Of a stretch of DNA of 64,000 nt, positions 1-8,501 are shown in pieces. The DNA is from Streptomyces sp. Act143 (GTDB lineage: Bacteria > Actinomycetota > Actinomycetes > Streptomycetales > Streptomycetaceae). The stretch spans positions 285,129 to 349,128 of the forward strand of contig NZ_QFRX01000001.1 in assembly GCF_003143935.1 (NCBI RefSeq). Reading direction: 5' to 3'. The notes below the pieces were generated by a model. The model was given only the letters and a program-made list of their open reading frames with translations. It searched no databases and was not told the DNA's origin. Position 1 is the stretch's first letter. Every line of letters starts with the position of its first letter. The position numbers and the translations under genes were made by a program.

Positions 1-209
1 GGGCTTCGTCGCCCGCCGCGGACCCGCCCCCGGCTCCTGACCCGTTCGACGCAGATCACAGGGCAGTCGTACTCTGAGGCGACGAGGTCGGGATGTGGAC
101 ACGTGTGCGCCGGGATGACCGTTGGCGGTGTGCGGCGCCTGCGGTGACACGGTGAGCATCGGCTCCCGGCCTTCGGCCTTCGGTACCGCGGCTTGGAGAC
201 AGCAGCTCG
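1..209 (+). other. Leader region, possible tail of an upstream gene
   Basis: A plus-strand frame open from the window edge ends at a TGA at 75-77. Its last residues are proline- and aspartate-rich and could be the C-terminus of a gene that begins outside the window, but there is too little to identify it. The rest is the leader of the LuxR-type gene, with a GGAG at about 195-198 as its likely ribosome binding site. Confidence 0.25.
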
Positions 210-2990
210 ATGAACGACCTGGACCCCTCGTCCCGCCCGGCTTCCGGGCGGTTGATCGGACGGGACGAGGACCTGGAGTTCGTACGGTCCCACTTCGGCG
301 GCTCCGGCCACGGCGCGGCCCTGCTGCTGTCGGGCGAGGCCGGCATCGGGAAGACCGCGGTCCTCGACGCCGTCGCGGCGCAGGCAGCGGCGAACGGCGT
401 GCGCGTGCTGCGGGCCAGCGGCGTGGAGTTCGAGACGGACATCAGCTACGCCGGCCTCAACCAGTTGCTCGTCCCGCTCTTCGAATCGTTCGACCTGCTG
501 GACCCGGGTCACCGCGACGCGCTCAGGATCGCGGTCGGCATCGGCAGCGGTCCGCCCCCCAACCGCCTGCTGACCGCCACCGCGGCCTTGCTGCTGCTGC
601 GCCGGATCGCCCACGACACTCCCCTCCTGATCGTCGTCGACGACCTCCCGTGGCTGGACCGGCCCACCACCTTCGTCCTCGGCTTCATCGCGCGTCGGCT
701 CGTCGGCAGCCGGGTGAGTTTCCTGGCCGCCTCGCGCGTCACCTCCGACGGCTTCTTCGAGGCGAGCGGGCTGACCGAGCACCACCTCCAGCCGCTGGAC
801 GACGCGTCGTCCGCCGAACTCCTCGCCCAGGCGCATCCGGGGCTGTCCCACGAGATACGACGGCGTATCGCCGCGGAGGCGAACGGCAATCCGCTCGCGC
901 TGGTGGAGCTGCCGACCGCCCTGAACCGTGAGCAGCGCACGGCGCCGGCGGCGGTCCCCTCGATCCTGCCCCTCAGCGAACGTCTCCAGGCCCTGTTCGC
1001 CTCCCGCGTGGCCGATCTGCCCGGCCCTTGCCGCGAAGTGCTGTTGATCGCGGCACTGGAAGGCACCGGTGACCTCGCGGTCATCGAGGCGGCCGCAGGC
1101 GGCCGAGACGCCGTGGACCTGCTCGAACCCGCGGAACGCGAACGGCTGGTGGCGGTCTCGGCAGGCTCCCGGAGCATGTCCTTCCGGCACCCCTTGATGG
1201 GTTCCGCGGTGGTGGCCCAGGCCGGTGCCGCCGACCGCCGCAGGGCACACCGGGCGCTCGCCGCGGTCCTCGTCGACCAGCCCGAGCGCAGGGCCGGCCA
1301 TCTGGGCGAAGCGACGACCGGCCGGGACGAGACCGTCGCCGAACTGCTGGAGCAGGCCGCCCGCCTGCGCCTCGGGCGTGGTGACGCGCTGGGGGCGGTG
1401 GCGGCCCTCACCCGTGCCGCGGGGCTCAGCCCGTCGCCGGCCGACGAGAGCCGCCGGTTGGCGGAGGCCGCCTACATCGGCACCGACGCCGGTGGCGACC
1501 TGGCGGACGCCTCGCGCCTGCTGGTCGGCGCCCGCCGCGCCGACCCGGCCGTCCGGGAGGGGTCCCTGCACGCCGCTGCGGCCTCCGCACTGCTGCTCAT
1601 CAACCAGGACGGGGACGTCAACACCGCCCACAAGCTGCTGGTCGGCGCGATCGAGGCCGGCGCTCACGGCTACGATGCCTCGGACGAGGCTCTCGTCGAA
1701 GCCCTGTTCACGCTGATCACCCTGTGCTGGTACAGCGGTGACCCGCAGAAGTGGGCGCCCTTGTTCCGGGCCCTGGACCGGATGACACCCGCGCCGCCCG
1801 ATCTGCTGTGGGCGTGCGCCCAGACCTTCGCCGACCCCGCCCGCACGGGCTACCGTGCGCTGGACGTCCTCGACGAACAGCTCGCCGACCTCGGCGACGC
1901 GACACACGTCGTGCGCGTGAGCACCTGTGCCGTCTACCCGGATCGGCTGGCGGACGTACGGGAGGCGTCCCTGCGCCTGGTCGAGCAGGCCCGGGCGGGC
2001 GCCGCGCCGGTCCGCAGACATCTGTCCGCCCTGATTCACCTGGGTCTGGACGATTACTACAAGGGCCGCTGGGACGAGGCCGTGCGCCTGACCGGTGAAG
2101 GGCTCGCGCTGTGCAAGGAGTACGGCTACCCGTTCTTCTCCTGCAAGTTCCAGTTCGTGCAGGCACTGGTGGCCGCGGCGCGGGGGGACGTGGAGGCCTG
2201 CGAGGCGCGCTCCGAGGAGATCATCGCCTGGGCAGCCCCCCGCGGAGCCCATGGCGCCCGCGCACTGGCCTTCCATGCGAGGTCCTTGGCCGCGCTGGGC
2301 AGCGGGGACTTCGAGACCTCCTTCCGGCAGGCCATGGCCGTCAGTCCGCTCACCCCCCTCGCCCCGTATCTGCCGCACGCCATGGCCGGGGCCCTGGACC
2401 TGGTGGAAGCCGCGCTCAGGTCAGGCCGGGCCGCCGAGGCGGCCGTCCACGTGGCGGCCCTGCGGGAGTCGGAGATGGCGCGGCTCTCTCCGCGCCTGCA
2501 CATGCTCGTGCTGGCCTGTGAGGCACTGACGTCGTCCGGCGACGCCCAGGACCTGTTCCGGCAGGCCCTGTCCCTCGTCGAGCCCGAGGACTGGCCCTTC
2601 GACGTCGCGCGGGTACGTCTGCTGTACGGCGAACACCTGCGGCGCCGCCGCGCGACCAAGGAGGCGCGCGAGCAACTGGCCCTGGCGGGCAGGGCGTTCG
2701 AGAAGCTGGGGGCGGCGCCCTGGGTGATGCGCGCCAAGGCCGAACTGCGCGTGAGCGGCGTTGCGGCGTCGGCCGCCTCGGGTGGCAGGGGAGCCTTGAC
2801 GGCGCAGGAATTCGAGATCGCGACGCTGGCCGCCACCGGGCTGACCAACAAGCAGATCGCGGAGCGCCTGTTCCTGTCGCATCGAACGATCGGTGCGCAC
2901 CTCTATCAGATCTATCCGAAGCTGAACATCAGCTCCCGGGCCGCCCTGCGGGACGCCCTCGCCGCACTCGACCTGAAGGACGTCGGCTGA
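210..2990 (+). CDS. LuxR-family (LAL type) ATP-binding transcriptional regulator
   Basis: A 926-residue LAL-type regulator. Residues 42-49 form a Walker A (GEAGIGKT), and a hydrophobic stretch ending in VDD near residue 140 is the likely Walker B, so the N-terminal part is a STAND/AAA-like ATPase. The middle 500 residues are alanine-rich helical repeats of the kind that bind an inducer in MalT-like proteins. The last 60 residues are a LuxR helix-turn-helix (TAQEFEIATLAATGLTNKQI and following). The start has a GGAG about 9 bases upstream. Such proteins usually activate a nearby pathway after ATP and ligand binding, but no obvious target operon is adjacent, so its regulon is unknown. Confidence 0.9.
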   Translation: MNDLDPSSRPASGRLIGRDEDLEFVRSHFGGSGHGAALLLSGEAGIGKTAVLDAVAAQAAANGVRVLRASGVEFETDISYAGLNQLLVPLFESFDLLDPGHRDALRIAVGIGSGPPPNRLLTATAALLLLRRIAHDTPLLIVVDDLPWLDRPTTFVLGFIARRLVGSRVSFLAASRVTSDGFFEASGLTEHHLQPLDDASSAELLAQAHPGLSHEIRRRIAAEANGNPLALVELPTALNREQRTAPAAVPSILPLSERLQALFASRVADLPGPCREVLLIAALEGTGDLAVIEAAAGGRDAVDLLEPAERERLVAVSAGSRSMSFRHPLMGSAVVAQAGAADRRRAHRALAAVLVDQPERRAGHLGEATTGRDETVAELLEQAARLRLGRGDALGAVAALTRAAGLSPSPADESRRLAEAAYIGTDAGGDLADASRLLVGARRADPAVREGSLHAAAASALLLINQDGDVNTAHKLLVGAIEAGAHGYDASDEALVEALFTLITLCWYSGDPQKWAPLFRALDRMTPAPPDLLWACAQTFADPARTGYRALDVLDEQLADLGDATHVVRVSTCAVYPDRLADVREASLRLVEQARAGAAPVRRHLSALIHLGLDDYYKGRWDEAVRLTGEGLALCKEYGYPFFSCKFQFVQALVAAARGDVEACEARSEEIIAWAAPRGAHGARALAFHARSLAALGSGDFETSFRQAMAVSPLTPLAPYLPHAMAGALDLVEAALRSGRAAEAAVHVAALRESEMARLSPRLHMLVLACEALTSSGDAQDLFRQALSLVEPEDWPFDVARVRLLYGEHLRRRRATKEAREQLALAGRAFEKLGAAPWVMRAKAELRVSGVAASAASGGRGALTAQEFEIATLAATGLTNKQIAERLFLSHRTIGAHLYQIYPKLNISSRAALRDALAALDLKDVG

Positions 2991-3063
2991 CGGGTCTGCC
3001 CGCACGCCGTACGCGCGCCGGGGAGACGTCCCGACCACCCACGTGAGTCGTTGGGCCACCTCT

Positions 3064-3124
3064 TGCACTACATACCCAAGGGGGTATGCATGAGCCCGTC
3101 GTTCGCATACCCCCCGGCGGTATG
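3064..3124 (+). promoter_or_regulatory. Two CsoR/CstR-like palindromic operators
   Basis: CATACCC-AAGG-GGGTATG (3071-3088) is a perfect palindrome with 7-base arms. A second copy, CATACC-N7-GGTATG (3106-3124), starts 35 bases later. The ATACCC...GGGTAT pattern is that of CsoR/CstR-family repressors sensing copper(I) or persulfide. A TTGCAC at 3064-3069 could be the -35 element overlapped by the first site. Both sites lie just upstream of the small Cys-containing gene at 3145. Confidence 0.65.
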
Positions 3125-3144
3125 TGGGTTCCATGGAGGATCTC

Positions 3145-3318
3145 ATGTCTGCTTGCTGTACCCCGAACGGAAGCTGCCACACCGCCACCGCCACCGCCAC
3201 GGACACGGACACGGTCGTCCACACGGTCGAAAGCATCGACAGTGCGCAGAGCGAAGGCGTCGCCATCGAGACCGTCGACGAGGCGGGAGACGGCTCCCAG
3301 GGCCGCGCCCCCGCCTGA
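3145..3318 (+). CDS. Small Cys-rich protein, internally deleted CopZ-like gene
   Basis: A 57-residue protein starting at ATG 3145 behind a clear GGAGGA (3135-3140). The N-terminus MSACCTPNGSCH resembles the leader of Streptomyces CopZ-like copper chaperones, and the C-terminal VDEAGDGSQGRA resembles the end of their ferredoxin-like fold. The central copper-binding loop (GMTCGHC in the family) is absent, so the reading frame appears to have survived an in-frame deletion of the functional core. The paired CsoR-like operators fit a former copZ gene; no copA or csoR follows. It may now be non-functional or simply bind metal through its N-terminal cysteines. The CopZ assignment is inference from the two ends plus the operators. 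Confidence 0.55.
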   Translation: MSACCTPNGSCHTATATATDTDTVVHTVESIDSAQSEGVAIETVDEAGDGSQGRAPA

Positions 3319-3321
3319 TCC

Positions 3322-3338
3322 GCCCGGCCGAACCGGGC
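3322..3338 (+). terminator. Hairpin after the CopZ-like gene
   Basis: GCCCGG-CCGAA-CCGGGC, beginning a few bases after the stop codon and followed by a pyrimidine-rich stretch (cccctatttccctcttc). This fits an intrinsic terminator for the short upstream gene. Confidence 0.5.
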
Positions 3339-3462
3339 CCCCTATTTCCCTCTTCTTCACGAGAGGTCAGTCATGTCAAGCGTCAATCCGCGCCGTTGGT
3401 GGGCACCAGGTCTCCCACGAAGCATTCAACGACCCGCAGGTACCAAAAGAAACGGCGTCTAA

Positions 3463-3761
3463 GAGCCCGGGCACGGCGACGACGGCCTCCGCGGCCCCGC
3501 CGATCTGCGCCGTGCGCTCGCCGAGATACGGCGCGGCGACTACGCCCTCCGCCGCCAGAGTCATCCCTGGCAGCTCAGTACCGTGGCGGCTCCGGTCCGG
3601 GACGGCGACGAGGTCGTGGCGGCCCTGTCGGTCGTCGCCCCACCGACGGTTTTCCCGACGCAGGCTACGGGCCCGCCGTACGGGCGACGGCGCGGGCGAT
3701 CTCCCGCCGGCTCTCGCAGGACGGTCATCGGGCGATTCTCTTCGCCGCGTCGGACACGTAG
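3463..3761 (+). pseudogene. IclR-family regulator, C-terminal relic (frameshifted)
   Basis: Translation in one frame gives DLRRALAEIRRGDYALRR, then TVAAPVRDGDEVVAALSVVA, the effector-binding half of IclR regulators. Near 3655-3665 the homology jumps to another frame (YGPAVRATARAISRRLSQDG) and ends at a stop at 3759-3761. The DNA-binding N-terminus is missing and an in-frame stop at 3460 precedes the relic. A 29-codon ORF (3373-3462) with no recognisable product lies directly before it. I regard this as a dead fragment. Confidence 0.7.
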
Positions 3762-3854
3762 CCGTGACACCGCCGCCTGGTCGGGCCCCGCGAGGCAGAC
3801 GCGGACGCTCCGCCACCGTCGCGGACGGTGGCCGGCGAATACGTCGGCTGCTCG

Positions 3855-4166
3855 TCAGATGTCCCACCAGTCGAAGGCGCGCGTGGGTGCGTGGACACCG
3901 CAGGCCCGGTCGAGGCGTACCAGTTGACCGCGCTGGAAGATCAAGGGCTTGCGGTGTCCTTCGGCGGCGGCCAGGCGCCGTACGCGCCCCACGACCGCCA
4001 GGTGGTCCGCGGCGGGAAAGCTGTCCTCCAGGCTGCACTCGATCCAGGCCGCCGCCCCGCCGAGGCGTGGCGCCGCGCCGTCCGTCAGCTCCCGGTCGCC
4101 GGTGGCGAACCGGTCCGGCGTCCGGCCGGCGAAGGCCGCGCCGTGCCGCACGATACGGTCGCTCAT
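3855..4166 (-). pseudogene. Flavin reductase-like gene, C-terminal half only
   Basis: The minus strand encodes about 103 residues (FAGRTPDRFATGDRELTDGA, AAWIECSLEDSFPAADHLAV, VVGRVRRL, KPLIFQRGQL) matching the second half of FMN-binding flavin reductase-domain proteins, which are about 160-170 residues long. The N-terminal flavin-binding half is absent; the frame runs back into the oppositely oriented gene at 4188. It could still be translated from ATG 4166 but would lack half the fold. Confidence 0.65.
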
Positions 4167-4187
4167 GATCGACGAAGGGGAGAGCGG

Positions 4188-4829
4188 ATGACGATCCAGA
4201 GGCCGGGACTGCCGGAGGACCTTCCGGACCCCGCGGTGCTGTGGGCGCGCTGGGCGCTCGTGGCCGTCGTGGAGGCGACCACCGAGGCGGAGGAAAGCAC
4301 GCGATACCGGACCGGCACCTGGATCGACGACCAGGGACTGCACCTCGACGACTGTGGCTGCACCTGGTGGACGTTCGCCGACCTCGGCAACGGCCGGTAC
4401 GTGCTGTACGGCGAGGACGAGTCGAGCGACTGCAAGTGGCATGAGCCGCCGGTCGACCTGCTGGCGGGCGGCCCCGACTGGCTTCCCTACGAGGAGTTGC
4501 GCGACCGCCTCGCGGGAAACGAGCTGGGCTGCGTGTACTGGTACGAGAACGGCGTCTGGGCCCGCGCCCCTTACCCCGAGGGTCTCAAGGACGACGGACT
4601 GGACTGCGGGATGAGCCGGTTCGTGGAGCGCGACAAGGCCCACAGTCTGCTGGACGACTACGTCGGCTACGGCAGGCCCGCCCGTGAGCTCCTCATGGAC
4701 CACGCCGAGCGCCGCCGACTGACACCGGAACTGCTCGCGGAACACGTCTCCTCCCTGGAGGGAGGCGCCCCGGACCTTCCGGCGATGACCAGGGCACTCC
4801 GGCGTGCGGGACTGGACGCTCAGGTCTAG
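4188..4829 (+). CDS. Hypothetical protein (actinobacterial)
   Basis: 213 residues from ATG 4188, preceded by AGGGGAGAG. The frame is open much further upstream, but the RBS and the antisense relic there favour this start. The protein is acidic, rich in Trp/Tyr/Asp (DDCGCTWWTFADLGNGRYVL, YGEDESSDCK), with no signal peptide or membrane segment. I recognise it only as a type of hypothetical protein seen in streptomycetes, so no function is proposed. It stands alone, between the flavin reductase relic and the AraC gene. Confidence 0.75.
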   Translation: MTIQRPGLPEDLPDPAVLWARWALVAVVEATTEAEESTRYRTGTWIDDQGLHLDDCGCTWWTFADLGNGRYVLYGEDESSDCKWHEPPVDLLAGGPDWLPYEELRDRLAGNELGCVYWYENGVWARAPYPEGLKDDGLDCGMSRFVERDKAHSLLDDYVGYGRPARELLMDHAERRRLTPELLAEHVSSLEGGAPDLPAMTRALRRAGLDAQV

Positions 4830-4989
4830 CGGGTGCCCAGGATTCATCTCCAGCGCCATTGATCTTCAGCCGCCAGGGGTGGGTGCTGCGGTGGTGATGT
4901 GAAGGCTCCCTCCGTCTCGCCGGACCTCACAGCGGACCATCTCATCCGGCCGTCCGTGCGGCGGGTCACGACCGCGCCGCCGGGCGCCA

Positions 4990-5844
4990 TCACCGAGGTC
5001 GCCCGGCGTTCACCGCTGCCTGCCACGCACCCGGACGTTGGCCCGTGGCGTTGTGGAAGAACACCGAGAAGTTGGATGCGTCACTGAAGCCGAGCACGTC
5101 GGCGCAGCGGGCGGCGGTGAGGCGGTCGTGCGCGAGCAGCCGTTTGGCTTCCAGGGTGATCCGCTCGACGATGTACGCCTTCGCGGTGCGGCCGGTGGCT
5201 TGCTGCACCGCTCGGGACAGGGTGCGGGGCGCATATCCCAGCGTATGAGCGTAGTAACCGGCGTCGTGGTGCTGGCGGAAGTGCGCTTCGACGCTGGAGC
5301 GGAACAGCCGGAAGACCGGATGGGTGAGCCGCGTCGCGGCGTGCGGTGGGTTCAGCCGGGCGAGGAGCGCGGAGAGCAGGATCTCGGGCAGCTCGCCCGC
5401 CGCGTCGCCGGGCGGGGCGGATGTTTCGAGCAGGAGATGACGGCGCGCCGTGTCGACGAAGGGCCAGTCAGCGCCCGGGACGCTCCAGTGTGCGGCCGGG
5501 TCGGGCAGGGCGACGAGCTCTCGGGTGGCATGGGTGACCGGTGCGGTCGGAACGAACAGCACAAGGTCTCCCGTCACGTCGCTGATGTCGTCCCACCGGT
5601 GCACCGCGCCGGGCGGAATCCACACCGCGGACCGGGCGCGCAGCGGGTGGCGACGGAAGTCGACCGTGACTGAGCCGGATCCGGCGTCGACGACGGCCAA
5701 GACGTGGAAGTCGGCACGCTGCGTGCCACCGTCGTTCAACTCACGCAGGCGGGCGAACGTCATCGTCTCGACGGAGCCGGCGCTGTGTCCCGCGGGCTGG
5801 TAGGTCATCTGACGGATCAGGCTCACGTGTCCATTTTCTACCAT
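4990..5844 (-). CDS. AraC-family transcriptional regulator
   Basis: About 284 residues from ATG 5844; an in-frame ATG at 5901 would add 19 residues that look like leader. The N-terminal half is a cupin-like sensor region (VWIPPGAVHRWDDI), and the last 100 residues carry the two AraC helix-turn-helix motifs (LGYAPRTLSRAVQQATGRTA and CADVLGFSDASNFSVFFHNA). It is divergent from the alpha/beta hydrolase at 5938 with about 90 bases between them, the usual layout for a regulator and its target, so it probably controls that gene in response to a small molecule. Confidence 0.88.
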   Translation of the reverse strand: MVENGHVSLIRQMTYQPAGHSAGSVETMTFARLRELNDGGTQRADFHVLAVVDAGSGSVTVDFRRHPLRARSAVWIPPGAVHRWDDISDVTGDLVLFVPTAPVTHATRELVALPDPAAHWSVPGADWPFVDTARRHLLLETSAPPGDAAGELPEILLSALLARLNPPHAATRLTHPVFRLFRSSVEAHFRQHHDAGYYAHTLGYAPRTLSRAVQQATGRTAKAYIVERITLEAKRLLAHDRLTAARCADVLGFSDASNFSVFFHNATGQRPGAWQAAVNAGRPR

Positions 5845-5937
5845 CGAGCGACCAGTCACGCCGATGCCCCCACCGGCTGCGGAAGTTTCAATGAAACGCA
5901 AGGGAAATCGCCCAGTGCACCGACAGGAAGTGCCTCC

Positions 5938-6714
5938 ATGAACACCACGCAGCAGACGCTAGTGCCCACTTACGACCATCGGCCGGGGATCGGGCCGACG
6001 CTGGTATTCCTGCATTACTGGGGTGGTTCGGCCCGCACCTGGGACCTGGTCGTCGACCGTCTGGCGGACCGTGACGTGCTCACGGTCGACTTCCGCGGCT
6101 GGAGCCGATCCCACGCCGTGCCCGGTCCTTACACGCTCGATCAACTCGCTGACGACACACTCGCCGTGCTCGCCGACGCCGCGGTGGACGACTACGTCCT
6201 GGTAGGGCATTCGATGGGAGGCAAGGTCGCACAACTGGTCGCGGCCACCCGGCCCGACGGTCTGCGCGGCATCGTTCTCGTCGGCTCCGGCCCGGCGAAG
6301 CCCGCCCCGCAGATCACCCCCGAGTACCAGCAGGCCCTGGCGCACGCCTACGACTCCCCTGAGTCCGTGGCCCAGGCACGCGATCACGTCCTGACCGCGA
6401 CCGAGTTGCCGTCTGCGCTCAAGGCGCAGATCGTGGCTGATTCGCGCGCGGTCGCCGACGCCGCCCGCACCGAGTGGCCGCTGCACGGCATCGTGCAGGA
6501 CATCACCGAGCACACCGGCAGGGTCAACGTGCCCGCCCTGGTCATCGCCGGAGAACACGACCAGGTGGAGCCCGCCGAGGTGCTCCGCGACAACCTGGTT
6601 CCCTACCTCCCCCAGACCGACCTCGTGGTCATCCCCCACACCGGTCACTTGATCCCGCTCGAAGCCCCCGCCGCCCTCGCCGACGCCATCACCGCGTTCG
6701 CACCGGCAGGCTGA
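5938..6714 (+). CDS. Alpha/beta hydrolase
   Basis: 258 residues. The nucleophile elbow GHSMGG places the catalytic Ser at residue 92; the oxyanion segment is FLHYWGGS (24-31), the acid is probably in AGEHDQVEP and the base His in PHTGHLIP near the C-terminus, so the triad is complete. Length and motifs fit soluble esterase/haloperoxidase-type hydrolases, but the substrate cannot be read from sequence. ATG 5938 follows AGGAAG by 7 bases. It is divergent from the AraC gene, its likely regulator. Confidence 0.88.
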   Translation: MNTTQQTLVPTYDHRPGIGPTLVFLHYWGGSARTWDLVVDRLADRDVLTVDFRGWSRSHAVPGPYTLDQLADDTLAVLADAAVDDYVLVGHSMGGKVAQLVAATRPDGLRGIVLVGSGPAKPAPQITPEYQQALAHAYDSPESVAQARDHVLTATELPSALKAQIVADSRAVADAARTEWPLHGIVQDITEHTGRVNVPALVIAGEHDQVEPAEVLRDNLVPYLPQTDLVVIPHTGHLIPLEAPAALADAITAFAPAG

Positions 6715-7197
6715 CACCTGCGTACCCGGCGCCCGGCTCGTGTCCCCCTGGCCACCTACTCCGAGGCCAGGCAAACCAGGCCGGGCTGGGCGCCGAGCAT
6801 GCTGCGCGGCGGCTGGGAGCGGCACCCACCGAGGCTCAGCAGGCGCGATCAACACCTGCGACGACCAGGCCGAGGAGGTGCTTCATCGCAGCCCTGGGCC
6901 GGGACAGGAACTCGCGGGCAGGTTCAACTCACGACCGCTGCAACCGCAGCACAAGAGTCCTGCCGGGTCACGGCCGAGCACGGCGCCCCTGGGAGACCGT
7001 GCTCCAGCATGCGCCCACACTCACCGAGCTGCCCTCCATCTCCAGCCCATGAGCTACGCCGCTTCACGCCCCGCTCCTTCTGGCTCCACCCGCGCGGCAG
7101 GTGATCCCGGGTGAAGGTGCGCACCCCGGCCGCCCAGCGCAACCGCGAGGGCGAGGGCGTCGCTCCACCCGCTGGGCTGCGGCCCGACGCCCCATCC
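6715..7197. other. Intergenic stretch, nothing recognised
   Basis: About 480 bases with no reading frame of recognisable content on either strand and no clear repeat. It is followed by LacI and MFS relics, so it is probably decayed sequence. Confidence 0.4.
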
Positions 7198-7425
7198 TCA
7201 ACAAAGGGCCGCTGATTCGCGAACGACCAGTCCTGTACGGAGAATCACGTGCCGCCAGTCCACGGCTGGCTCCTCGATCTCCTCCGGCAGCAGCAGCAGT
7301 CTGATCATGGCCCGCCCGATCTCCTCCAGCGGTTGACACACCGTCGCCAGCCGCGGCTCGGTGCGCTCGGCCCGGGGAAGGTCCTCGAATCCGATCACGG
7401 CGACGTCCTCCGGTACCCGCCGTCC
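7198..7425 (-). pseudogene. LacI-family regulator, C-terminal relic
   Basis: The minus strand encodes RRVPEDVAVIGFEDLPRAER, TEPRLATVCQPLEEIGRAMI and WRHVILRTGLVVRESA, the characteristic end of LacI/PurR-type effector domains (VPEDVAVIGFDD, then P.LTTV.QP.EE.G). The DNA-binding domain and about 200 residues are missing. Upstream (higher coordinates) the frame has no family similarity. Confidence 0.65.
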
Positions 7426-7557
7426 TGCCGCGCGCCCTTCTGGGCCGCCCCGCGAGGAGCCGCGCCCCTTCAACCACTCAACGCGCCCGCGGAGCCACGG
7501 AATTCACCCCAGCCCCCAGGTGCAGCCCCCAGCCCCAGCCATCGAGCCGCAAGGCTC

Positions 7558-7686
7558 TCAGGTCAGTTGGGGCTCGGCGGAGTGGATGCCTTCCTTCTCC
7601 GGGTCGCGCAGGGGCCGGATGAACAGGGAGAGCAGCAGCGCCGTCACGGTGACCACGGAACCGAGCCGAAAAGTCCAGGTGTAGCC
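7558..7686 (-). pseudogene. Transporter C-terminal relic (last membrane segment)
   Basis: About 42 codons ending at 7558: a hydrophobic helix (TFRLGSVVTVTALLLSLFIR) followed by a charged tail, the pattern of the last segment of an MFS permease. The remainder of the gene is not visible upstream. Weak but coherent. Confidence 0.35.
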
Positions 7687-7817
7687 GGTGTGCGGTGTGC
7701 GTTCGACGTCGGCGTGCCGCGAGTGCCTCTTCAGTCCGGTCGTGCCCGCGCTCCTGAAGACCGAGGACACCGACGTGTGCCGACAGACGAGCTCGCTCGT
7801 GGCGCCGGCCCACTCCC

Positions 7818-7940
7818 CTGGGCCAGTTCGTCAGCCCTTCGATCCGGATCATCCTGGTGACCCGCTCGGAAACCGCGTTCTACGGTCTCATCGTCGGCGG
7901 CGCCATGATTGCCGCCACACTCACACGGCAGCTCTCTACC
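7818..7940 (+). pseudogene. Possible second transporter fragment
   Basis: Plus-strand frame LGQFVSPSIRIILVTRSETA then FYGLIVGGAMIAATL resembles the loop and last transmembrane helix of MFS exporters (LGQFVSP is frequent there). No start or upstream homology. It may be part of the same decayed locus as the minus-strand fragment nearby. Confidence 0.25.
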
Positions 7941-8056
7941 GCACCCTCACACGCAGGCGCGGCAGAGAAGGTCCCCGCACAGCGGGTGACATCGGTCGGA
8001 CCACCCCTGGTGCCGGCGTGCCGGGCAACCTCCATCCGCTGACCGCAGCACAGAGG

Positions 8057-8437
8057 TCACACGCTGAGGGCGCCGCCGACGAAGGTTCGTTCCGGCGGTG
8101 ACGCCACGAGTTCGACCATGGTGCCAGTGCGGAGGTCATCACCGACGACGCGCGTGATCGCGTCGGTGAGCGCGGTGCCGAGGTGCGCGGTGATCTGGGC
8201 GGCGTCGGGGCGGTCGAACACGTCAGCGCGGACACCCAAGATCACCGAGGCATTTGTGTCCACGGCCTTGCCGCCCTGCGCGAAACGGCCCGCGGGGACT
8301 CCGGCCAGGCGGATGCTGACGAGGTCGCGGGCCCACTCGCCATAGACATCGACGATCGCGTCGGTCAGTGCGGTGACGAGCATGGGTTCCTTACCGGTCA
8401 GCCTGCTCTCTGGAAGATGGACGGTCAGATGCGGCAT
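8057..8437 (-). CDS. Tautomerase-superfamily protein
   Basis: 126 residues starting MPHLTVHLPE; after Met removal the N-terminal Pro is the catalytic base typical of 4-oxalocrotonate tautomerase/MIF-type enzymes. The length is about twice that of a single 4-OT unit, matching the fused-unit (cis-CaaD/MIF-like) group. The C-terminus is RTFVGGALSV. It is divergent from a MarR gene across a strong palindrome, implying repression by that MarR and induction by an aromatic or electrophilic compound. The reaction itself cannot be specified. Confidence 0.82.
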   Translation of the reverse strand: MPHLTVHLPESRLTGKEPMLVTALTDAIVDVYGEWARDLVSIRLAGVPAGRFAQGGKAVDTNASVILGVRADVFDRPDAAQITAHLGTALTDAITRVVGDDLRTGTMVELVASPPERTFVGGALSV

Positions 8438-8451
8438 AGTGAACCTCGTCC

Positions 8452-8482
8452 CCTTTGAATACAAAGACTTTGCATTCAAAGG
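8452..8482. promoter_or_regulatory. MarR operator palindrome
   Basis: CCTTTGAATACAAAG, one central A, then CTTTGCATTCAAAGG: two 15-base arms matching at 14 positions. It lies in the 64-base gap between the divergent tautomerase and MarR genes and contains nested CTTTG/CAAAG repeats, so it could bind two dimers and control both promoters. Confidence 0.8.
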
Positions 8483-8501
8483 TATCCGGGGGAGGTCACT
8501 C

